A stretch of DNA of 64,000 bases, taken from contig NZ_CP146016.1 in the NCBI RefSeq assembly GCF_036967215.1, positions 1,516,501 through 1,580,500 of the forward strand. The letters run 5' to 3'. The stretch is from Sulfolobus tengchongensis. Lineage in GTDB: Archaea > Thermoproteota > Thermoprotei_A > Sulfolobales > Sulfolobaceae. A program made the translations under genes and the position numbers. Below, one piece after another: positions 57,176 through 64,000 of this stretch (the stretch's first letter is position 1; every line of letters begins with the position of its first letter). The notes under the pieces were generated by a model. That model did not search any database, was not told where the DNA came from, and worked only from the letters and a program-made list of their open reading frames with translations.

Positions 57176-58756
57176 TTAAGATAATTCTTCTGCCTTTATG
57201 TTTGTAACTGGTCTCCATCCTAAACCATAAGCTATTGCAGTGCCAACTAAGCTTATGGCGATGTTTATCAATGTTGAAATTACACCTATATACATGGGCC
57301 CTAATGGTGTTAGATAAGATGACGTTTTCAAGGGCCCGAAGTGATTTGCTAATAACGTTAAATAAATTCCGCTAAACATTCCACCTATCCAACCTGCTAT
57401 TAGTGAATATCCATTTAGCTTGTGAGTGTATAAACCTAGAAATACTGATGGCAACGCTTGAAGAACAATTATCCCTCCTAGTAACTGTAACTGTATTGCG
57501 TATGTTGATGGCGTTGTAAATACTAAAGCTAATGCTATGAATTTGAACGCAGTGGAAATCCATTTAGCCAATGTGGATTCTGTTTTAGGTGACATATCGG
57601 GCTTAAATTCCTTTATTATATTCCTAGTTAGTAGATTGGCTGCACCTATTGCCATTATTGCGGCGGGAACTAAGCCTCCTATGAAAATACCTAGCAAGGC
57701 GATACCAACAAACCAATCTGGCATCGTATAACCTATTAATGCAGGAACGGCTACTGCTCCAGATTTTGCTTTTTCGATAAAGTTAACTACCGTGGGATTC
57801 GCATATACTAATATTCCAAATAAAGCTATGATTGCAAGTAAAATTGAATATATAGGTTGCAAGGCTAGGGAGTATTTAAGTGATTGCTTTGAGTCTGCAC
57901 TAACGCTACCATTTATTGCATGAGGATATAAATACAAAGCAAACGCACTACCTATTGCAAGTGAAATATATGCAGTTTGTGTAGCTAACGTAGTAGGTAA
58001 GTAGTTGTAAAATATGGGTTTATTAACGTGATTTAAGGCAAAATTAACTTGAGAACTCAACATCTGAGCATTATGGAAGGCTGCAGCAAATCCTCCAAAA
58101 CTTAATGGAACAAAAATAGCTACAGTCAGTACGGTAGCTATGACTATCATGTCTTTATAAACTCCGGTTAAAGCTGCACCTCTTAATCCACTAGTAAATA
58201 CGAATGCGGCTAAAATTATGAATGATACTAATAAACTTAAATCGCTTGCCAAGGAGATGTTGCTAACACCTAAACCTAAAAGTAGAATAAGTAGGGCTGC
58301 CTGCATTCCCACTATTTGTAATGCTACATATGGTAACTCAGCCACAACACCAGTTATGGCAACTAATCCTGCAAGAGTTCTGCTGTTAAATCTGTCTTTC
58401 ACAAAATCTGCTGCTGTCACATATCCTCTATTTCTAGCTATTGTCCATAGTCTAGGCATGAAAAGTAAGGCAACATATCCCGCTACTCCAGAATAGAATG
58501 CTGCGAAAAATCCAACTGGTCCGCTAGCTAGTACTAGAGAAGGTACAGCAATAAATGTATATGCAGTATATGTATCAGCTGTCAATAAGAACCACATCAA
58601 GTAAGGCCCTAATTTTCTTCCGGCAAGAGCCCACTCATGAAGTTTTGATAAGTCTCCTTTTCTCCATCTACTACCATAAAATCCTAAAAATACGAAAATA
58701 ACGAAAAGTATTATAAATAATATCACAGAGACTATTGAAACATGTAACCCATCCAT
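57176..58756 (-). CDS. sodium:solute symporter (SSS family)
   Basis: 526 residues, thirteen hydrophobic helices. SSF pattern in [31 protein letters not shown] (start of the transport core) and [21 protein letters not shown]. It imports a small solute with sodium or protons; in archaea, organic acids or proline/pantothenate-like solutes. Downstream of, and four bases from, a small DUF3311 gene on the same strand, its usual partner. Confidence 0.9.
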   Translation of the reverse strand: MDGLHVSIVSVILFIILFVIFVFLGFYGSRWRKGDLSKLHEWALAGRKLGPYLMWFLLTADTYTAYTFIAVPSLVLASGPVGFFAAFYSGVAGYVALLFMPRLWTIARNRGYVTAADFVKDRFNSRTLAGLVAITGVVAELPYVALQIVGMQAALLILLLGLGVSNISLASDLSLLVSFIILAAFVFTSGLRGAALTGVYKDMIVIATVLTVAIFVPLSFGGFAAAFHNAQMLSSQVNFALNHVNKPIFYNYLPTTLATQTAYISLAIGSAFALYLYPHAINGSVSADSKQSLKYSLALQPIYSILLAIIALFGILVYANPTVVNFIEKAKSGAVAVPALIGYTMPDWFVGIALLGIFIGGLVPAAIMAIGAANLLTRNIIKEFKPDMSPKTESTLAKWISTAFKFIALALVFTTPSTYAIQLQLLGGIIVLQALPSVFLGLYTHKLNGYSLIAGWIGGMFSGIYLTLLANHFGPLKTSSYLTPLGPMYIGVISTLINIAISLVGTAIAYGLGWRPVTNIKAEELS

Positions 58757-58760
58757 GCTC

Positions 58761-58952
58761 TCACTCCCTAATCAAGTATGATACAGCGAAAAATACTAGT
58801 GCGCCTATGGGCATTAGGATTATCTGATACCAGTAAAACATTGGCAATCCTAGGAATGTTGGGTTCTCTTTTGAATATAGGGGTAGTAGTGAGTACAGTA
58901 GTATGAATATTAACGTTAAAACTGCCACTGCTATGTAAAACTTTCCCGCCAT
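58761..58952 (-). CDS. DUF3311-type small membrane protein
   Basis: 63 residues with two hydrophobic helices and [20 protein letters not shown], which matches the DUF3311 motif. These proteins stand upstream of SSS symporters and probably assist assembly or activity. Lies four bases before the symporter gene. Confidence 0.85.
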   Translation of the reverse strand: MAGKFYIAVAVLTLIFILLYSLLPLYSKENPTFLGLPMFYWYQIILMPIGALVFFAVSYLIRE

Positions 58953-59483
58953 TACCTACATTAATATGTAAATAAGCATTTAAGCTTTACTATGTTAACT
59001 AGCTAAAAGCCTGATTCTTAACTAGTTTATAATAAGATTTTAACAAATAATGAGCTACTCTTTACTTAGCTGAATAAGAATATCCCCTTAGCAGTTGAGA
59101 AAAGAGAGTTAAGATCTGATCCCCTTCTATTTTCGTACTTTTTATGATTAGGGTTTTAGTTAGGTAGGCTTCTAGAAAATTAATCGATTGGATTACTACA
59201 CTGTGGGAGCTAGTTTTAACTTAACATGATTATTATTCAAAGTAAATGATTCTTTTTAAAATAAAGATTAATCCTAGTTTTTACTACTTTATATTAATTA
59301 TACATTTACAATATATTAAGAAGCTTAATATAAAATGCTTTACATGGCAGAACCCCAATTCAGAGAACGTGTTACTAAATAAGGATAAGAGTAACTAAGA
59401 AACTCTTTAGTGCAATATAACGAGTTAACAAAGAATTATCGGATGCCTTTGACTTACTAATATTATTTTTATTATGAGACAGA
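58953..59483. other. intergenic region
   Basis: 531 bases of AT-rich DNA without an ORF. CCCCTTAGCAGTTGA at about 59085-59099 resembles the block upstream of repeat C (TTTTAGCAGTTGA at 38038-38050), perhaps a remnant of the same element type. Confidence 0.35.
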
Positions 59484-59807
59484 CTACGATATACTGCTAA
59501 TCAGCTTGAAGTATTCCTTAACTATCTCCCTTCCTTTATCAGTGATTCTAATAAATGTTCTTATTCCATTTACAGTAAAACCCTTTCTTGATATTACTAA
59601 TCCTTCCTCTTCTAAAATCTGTATGTGCATCATTAAGGAGCTTTTTGGGATTTGAGCGTACTCTAGAATTTCCGAGAAGGTCATTTCCCCGAAGGTGTAT
59701 AAACTAATTAGTATAGCTAATCTGATTGAATTATTTAAAGCTCTATTGTTAAGAAACTGTATTAGCTCCTTAATTTTTCCTTCATCACTCAATAGCTGAC
59801 ACCTCAA
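59484..59807 (-). CDS. winged-helix transcriptional regulator of the ABC locus
   Basis: 107 residues: a winged helix (NNSIRLAILISLYTFGEMTFSEILEYAQIPKSSLMMHIQI) then a wing (GLVISRKGFTVNGIRTFIRITDKG). It resembles the HTH_34/MarR-ArsR-like class without a sensor domain. It ends the minus-strand trio with an ABC ATPase and a membrane protein; its start overlaps the membrane gene's end by 23 bases. It probably regulates this transporter. Confidence 0.85.
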   Translation of the reverse strand: MRCQLLSDEGKIKELIQFLNNRALNNSIRLAILISLYTFGEMTFSEILEYAQIPKSSLMMHIQILEEEGLVISRKGFTVNGIRTFIRITDKGREIVKEYFKLISSIS

Positions 59808-60396
59808 GTAAAGAATTGATTGAGGCGTAGAACCAGGATATTTCGAAAATCATGTAAACCGGAGATAACGTTGGGGATACGATCCCTAATGGAACGAGCA
59901 GAATACTGAAAATCGCTATTATATCGTAATATCTGGGATCTGCCAGTCTATGTTTAGAATAGAGAAAACGGTATAATGAAAAAGCTACGAAAGCGTCATA
60001 TAGAAAAAAGAATGCAATAAAATATATTGAGTCTATTCCTAAATGTAGAGTTAAGATGAATAGTATAATTAATAGCGTAACCAAAGAAAACCACAGTACG
60101 TAACTCTGTTTATTTGACTTCCTTTCTCTACCTATAATCCTCATGTACTCAGTACTAATTCTACTAAATAGCCTCACAGTATAGTAAATAAATGGCAATA
60201 CCATAACTAGTGGAATTATGCTATATAGGCTATTGCTCTCGACATTTAAATTGTCCAGAATCATATAAATTAAGGCTAAAATTAGACCATAAAATCCCCA
60301 AACAGCATAATAAATTCCCAGAATTTTTCTAGCTTTTCTTCTTATTATAATTCTCGCTATCTCTTCAGTCTTTTTAACTAATTCTTGATAATCCAA
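59785..60396 (-). CDS. membrane protein of the ABC locus
   Basis: 203 residues with five or six hydrophobic helices after a basic N-terminus (MDYQELVKKTEEIARIIIRRKA). Between the ATPase and the regulator genes (one-base gap, 23-base overlap). No permease signature; it may be an accessory or permease-like subunit. Confidence 0.7.
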   Translation of the reverse strand: MDYQELVKKTEEIARIIIRRKARKILGIYYAVWGFYGLILALIYMILDNLNVESNSLYSIIPLVMVLPFIYYTVRLFSRISTEYMRIIGRERKSNKQSYVLWFSLVTLLIILFILTLHLGIDSIYFIAFFFLYDAFVAFSLYRFLYSKHRLADPRYYDIIAIFSILLVPLGIVSPTLSPVYMIFEISWFYASINSLLEVSAIE

Positions 60397-60397
60397 T

Positions 60398-61174
60398 TTA
60401 AACTACACCATAAATTCTGTTTAAACTACCCAACATGCTTATTTTAATCCCGGTCTGTTTATCTTTAACTAAGGATATCTTTTTACCTTTTTGTACTTCT
60501 ATCGTAACTATTGCGTTACTAACTTCCCCTTCAACCACGTTGGCATCAATTAACTCTTCAACTAGTATAGGTCCATATATTTTTCCGTTAAAAATAATAT
60601 AAGAGTTCCATTCTTTAAACTCCTTTAGCAAATCTAATTCGTGTGTCGTAATAAACCCAGTGTTAAAGTATTCTCTAAATATGTCAGCTATGATCTCTCT
60701 TTTGCCGGGGTCTAAGTTCTCAAAAGGCTCATCTACTAAAGCTATTTTGGATTTGGAGGAAAGAGTTAGGGCTATTCTAACCATCGAAGATTGGCCAGCA
60801 GAAAGTTTATGCAAAGGTTTATTAATTACTTGATCGTGAATTCTGAGTTCTTTTAATAAGTTGTAGAACAAGATGGTATCTAGGTCCTTAATTTCCTCTA
60901 AAATATAGACTATATCTTTAACTTTCCTACCTATACTGTAAACCTCATATAAATTAGTCGAGAGATCTATGTAATTTCTTATTTTTCTCACTTCATTACC
61001 ATTAACGTATATATTACCTTTATATGGTAATAGCCCACATGTAGCCCTTATTAACGTAGTTTTTCCAGATCCATTAGGTCCTAAGATAAGGTTCTTGCCA
61101 TCTATTTTAAGGTTGATATGTTCAAGTAGTACGTAACCATCAAAATCTATTGTGAAACTTTCATATTCTAACAT
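60398..61174 (-). CDS. ABC transporter ATP-binding protein
   Basis: 258 residues. Walker A LGPNGSGKTTLIRATCG (residues 32-48), signature KLSAGQSSMVRIALTL (in place of LSGGQ, with LSAGQ), Walker B KIALVDEPFENLDP and the H-loop FITTHELDLL. The last 50 residues form an extra domain. It works with the divergent permease at 61235 and the membrane protein at 59785. ATG start at 61174. Confidence 0.9.
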   Translation of the reverse strand: MLEYESFTIDFDGYVLLEHINLKIDGKNLILGPNGSGKTTLIRATCGLLPYKGNIYVNGNEVRKIRNYIDLSTNLYEVYSIGRKVKDIVYILEEIKDLDTILFYNLLKELRIHDQVINKPLHKLSAGQSSMVRIALTLSSKSKIALVDEPFENLDPGKREIIADIFREYFNTGFITTHELDLLKEFKEWNSYIIFNGKIYGPILVEELIDANVVEGEVSNAIVTIEVQKGKKISLVKDKQTGIKISMLGSLNRIYGVV

Positions 61175-61270
61175 AATCTCATCTCACTATCTAAACATAA
61201 AAATCATCAAGCTAGTTCAAAAAATGAACCATTATTGAAACTTTTATTATCCGTAACAAATAAGTTACCT

Positions 61271-62098
61271 ATGAGAAGATTTCTTATATATATCGTGAAG
61301 AGGCTTCTTCTGAATCCCAATTTGGTAGGATGGGGAATCCTTTATATACTATTCTGGGGTTCTATAGGCGCTTATCTAATGGCACCATCTTTCATTAAAC
61401 AAATACCAACTGCTTACATTAGCAAAGTATATCAGAGTTACGTAGCCTCTTGGTATGCAGACCTAGTAACACTCTCGTTAAGCGCGTTAGCAGTTTCAGT
61501 TGCATTTATGCTCTTTTATCAAACGGGAACATTACCTTATTTATTTAGGTATAGTAGGCTTAAAGAAAGTACCTATATAGTATCAGTTTATTCTGGAACG
61601 CTGATAGCGGGGCTTGCAATCGAATTGTCGTTGACGGGGTTAATCTCGGTAATATTTTCCAATAACGGGATAGGAATTACAATCTATCCTCACGAATTTT
61701 ATATACTGATTCCATTCATACTCCTTGCAAATTTGTTCTTCATATCTTTATCCACGTTCTTAGTTCTCCTTACAATAAAATTTAACGGAATGAGAGTTCA
61801 AAACTTAATTAGTTTCACTCCTCTAGTATTAGGTTTCCTATTTTACTCATTATTTACCTTTTCAGAATACCCCAAAACTTTAGATTACACTTCACCATAC
61901 CTATCGCTAATTCTTCTGCTCTACTACGGATACTCTGGAAATACCCCACCAGCGAATTTACAAAACCCCCAAAGTTCTGCATCTCTTGAGCTGGTAATCA
62001 TATCTTCAATTTTGTGGGTACTTATATTAACATTGGCAAATATTATATTAATTAGAAGGATATACTTTACCAATATTGAAGAGAGCAAGCAACTTTGA
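61271..62098 (+). CDS. ABC-transporter-type permease, divergent partner
   Basis: About 275 residues with six hydrophobic helices. A longer frame starts at TTG 61235, but ATG 61271 lies about 27 bases after a TATA-like CTTTTATTA at 61240-61248, so a leaderless start there is preferred. Divergent from the ATPase gene. It has the look of an ABC-2 type export permease. Function inferred from the neighbouring ATPase. Confidence 0.75.
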   Translation: MRRFLIYIVKRLLLNPNLVGWGILYILFWGSIGAYLMAPSFIKQIPTAYISKVYQSYVASWYADLVTLSLSALAVSVAFMLFYQTGTLPYLFRYSRLKESTYIVSVYSGTLIAGLAIELSLTGLISVIFSNNGIGITIYPHEFYILIPFILLANLFFISLSTFLVLLTIKFNGMRVQNLISFTPLVLGFLFYSLFTFSEYPKTLDYTSPYLSLILLLYYGYSGNTPPANLQNPQSSASLELVIISSILWVLILTLANIILIRRIYFTNIEESKQL

Positions 62099-62555
62099 CT
62101 TCCACTCTGAGACGATACATGAAGCTAGTTCTTAAGGTATATGCTAGCCCATCTTTATAAGATATTCTAATAAATTAGATAAATTCAATTAAGATAGAGA
62201 TTGGATCATAATATACATTGCAAGAATTAAATATTACATGAACAACCCATGATAATTACTGCTTATTATTTTATGAGTGGTGATCTTCCTATATTCCAGA
62301 ATTATAAAAAGTACCACTCTTAAGTTTATACAATATTATATTTTGATTATTGGTGATATGCGTTATTTCACATATAATAATTCTGAAATAAAGTTGAGAT
62401 TTATCGACCTATCACCTAGATTAGCCGAACTACTCGACTATTATTAAGAGGGGTCCATAACGAATTTGGTCATTAGAGTATTATGGAAATTTCGAATTAT
62501 GAAAGACCTATTACTTTTTACTTTAAAAGCACTTAACCATGTTTCTAATTATTGT
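62099..62555. other. intergenic region
   Basis: 457 bases of AT-rich DNA. No ORF, repeat or RNA-like block recognised. The start of the next gene is at 62556. Confidence 0.35.
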
Positions 62556-64000
62556 ATGACCGAGTCAGCCAATAACTCAGATAGGCTTTTAAAGAGAGAA
62601 TTAAGTCTACTAGATTTAACCTTCTTGTCCTTAAGCGCAATGATAGGCTCTGGATGGTTATTTGCATCTTTAAGTGTCGCCTCAATAGCTGGGCCTTCAG
62701 GAATATTTTCTTGGATAATAGGAGGAGTAATGGTAATGTTTATAGGCCTAACTTATGCAGAACTGGGAAGCGCAATGCCGAAGAGTGGTGGAATTGTAAG
62801 ATATCCAGTATATTCTCACGGCAGTTACACAGGTTACGTTATAGCGTTCCTATATCTTCTCTCTGCAATTTCCACACCTTCGATAGAGGCATTAGCAACT
62901 ATTGAATACTTATCTAGCATTAATCCAACTCTAAGCGATATATTAACTAAAACTGCTGAGGTTAATGGCTCTTCAGTCACAGTGCTAACATTACCCGGTT
63001 TAGCTATAGCTACCTTGCTTTTATTCATCTTCTTCTTGATAAACTATTACGGTATAAGAGCTTTAGGGAGGGCTAATTCAGCAATAACCATTTGGAAAAT
63101 AATAGTCCCTACGGTAACATTTATACTACTATTCCTCGCTTTTAGGTCAATTAACTTCACTGGTTATGGAGGAATATTTCCAACTAGTGTTTCAACTAAC
63201 TATATTGGACCAGTTGGAATGTTATACGCAATACCATCTGCGGGAATAATTTACTCTTATTTAGGTTTCAGACAGCCCATCGAATTCTCCGGAGAAGCTA
63301 AAAACCCACAAAGAGATGTATGGAGGTCAATCATTTTGTCAATATTATTAGCAATCACGATATATACAATACTACAGATAGCGTTTATAGGAGCAATAAA
63401 TTGGAACAGTGCAGGTATAACCCCAGGGAATTGGTCTGCGTTGTTAAATAGTAAGTGGGCTAATGGGCCATTTTATGGGGAGTTAGAAGCGGAGGGATTA
63501 GCGTTATCTGCGGCCTGGGGATATGTTCTCCTAATAGACGCTGTAATATCTCCTAGCGGAACTGGTTTAGTTTACACTGGAACTTCGTCAAGGACATTTT
63601 ACGGCATGGCAGTTGAAGGTTATTTACCTAATTTATTCCAGAAGCTAAATCAATTTAAAGTACCCGTATGGTCTCTGATAGTATCATTGATAGCTAGCAT
63701 AATATTCCTACTTCCTTTCCCTAGTTGGTATTTATTAGTAGGTTTCAACTCATCGGCTACAGTATTTACGTACATAATGGGAGGGATAGGACTTCAAGCC
63801 TTAAGAAAAACAGCCCCCGATTTGAAGAGAAGTATAAAAGTGCCATATGCAAATTTAATTGCCCCAATTGCCACAATAGTCTCATTATTAATAGTATATT
63901 GGTCTGGTTTCAGCACATTATTCTACATACTCTCAGCTCTATTTATAGGAGTACCTCTATTTTGGATGTTCTACGGTGTTAAAGTATTGGAAATCAAAAG
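62556..64000 (+). CDS. APC-family amino acid permease, 3' partial
   Basis: The frame from ATG 62556 stays open to the end of the window, giving 481 residues. Helix 1 reads LTFLSLSAMIGSGWLFASLS, helix 3 region SAMPKSGGIVRYPVYSHGSY (family GG-motif), GFRQPIEFSGEAKNPQRDVW is the conserved loop, and YTGTSSRTFYGMAVEGYLP replaces the usual R-x-x-[FY]-AMARD. About eleven helices are visible. It imports amino acids or related amines; specificity unknown. The stop lies outside. Confidence 0.9.
   Translation, partial: MTESANNSDRLLKRELSLLDLTFLSLSAMIGSGWLFASLSVASIAGPSGIFSWIIGGVMVMFIGLTYAELGSAMPKSGGIVRYPVYSHGSYTGYVIAFLYLLSAISTPSIEALATIEYLSSINPTLSDILTKTAEVNGSSVTVLTLPGLAIATLLLFIFFLINYYGIRALGRANSAITIWKIIVPTVTFILLFLAFRSINFTGYGGIFPTSVSTNYIGPVGMLYAIPSAGIIYSYLGFRQPIEFSGEAKNPQRDVWRSIILSILLAITIYTILQIAFIGAINWNSAGITPGNWSALLNSKWANGPFYGELEAEGLALSAAWGYVLLIDAVISPSGTGLVYTGTSSRTFYGMAVEGYLPNLFQKLNQFKVPVWSLIVSLIASIIFLLPFPSWYLLVGFNSSATVFTYIMGGIGLQALRKTAPDLKRSIKVPYANLIAPIATIVSLLIVYWSGFSTLFYILSALFIGVPLFWMFYGVKVLEIK

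Noticed and set aside
1-64000. tRNA, rRNA or CRISPR array
   Set aside because: No tRNA-like T-loop/CCA arm, no rRNA block and no regularly spaced 24-25-base repeat were seen on either strand.

Overview
The window looks like chromosomal DNA of a Sulfolobales archaeon close to Saccharolobus solfataricus or Sulfolobus islandicus. Evidence: low GC; TATA-like boxes 25-30 bases upstream of start codons (leaderless transcription); many GTG and TTG starts; the carotenoid cluster crtZ-crtI / crtB-crtY with a fused archaeal lycopene cyclase; an Opp-type ABC operon with a pilin-like binding-protein leader; HTH_10 regulators; and scattered insertion-sequence debris. No rRNA, tRNA or CRISPR array was found.

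Layout. 1-10 kb: end of a 3-hydroxyacyl-CoA dehydrogenase, malic enzyme with a GNAT acetyltransferase, a DMT exporter, a DsrE protein, and an acetate module (SatP-type transporter divergent from acetyl-CoA synthetase), then a thioesterase and an SBP56-type protein. 10-13.5 kb: MFS transporter, a structured repeat (copy A), and a GntR regulator with its DUF5808 membrane partner. 13.5-18 kb: carotenoid genes with an adjacent glycosyltransferase that is a candidate for xanthophyll glycosylation. 18-24 kb: DUF432-like/MscS pair, MFS, cupin and APC transporters. 24-33 kb: accessory region with a frameshifted archaeal ATPase behind a twin-palindrome operator, a probable CARF-PIN ribonuclease, an amidohydrolase, an isochorismatase-fold protein and several membrane or unknown proteins. 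33-40 kb: B12 radical SAM protein, a duplicated gene-end fragment, structured repeats B and C, DUF488, a CrtI-like oxidoreductase and a second amidohydrolase. 40.8-46.2 kb: five-gene Opp/Dpp operon. 46.5-51.4 kb: decayed IS256-like transposase, pyrrolidone-carboxylate peptidase, gamma-glutamyltransferase, and a decayed HTH_10 gene fused head-on to a truncated APC permease. 51.7-55.3 kb: compact operon SixA - Ppx/GppA - two thymidylate-kinase-like proteins - CHAD, suggesting polyphosphate or phosphate signalling. 55.7-64 kb: AAA ATPase with a one-base lesion in Walker A, sodium:solute symporter with DUF3311 partner, ABC transporter locus with its own regulator, and an APC permease running off the window.

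How the genes fit together. Acetate uptake, activation to acetyl-CoA and malic enzyme form a carbon-metabolism block. The Opp operon, pyroglutamyl peptidase, gamma-glutamyltransferase and APC permeases suggest peptide and amino-acid scavenging. The most interesting candidates are the CARF-PIN protein (26.0 kb), the three-copy structured RNA-like repeat (11.6, 35.6, 38.1 kb), the glycosyltransferase of the crt cluster, and the polyphosphate-like operon. All identities come from reading sequence motifs; no database search was run.
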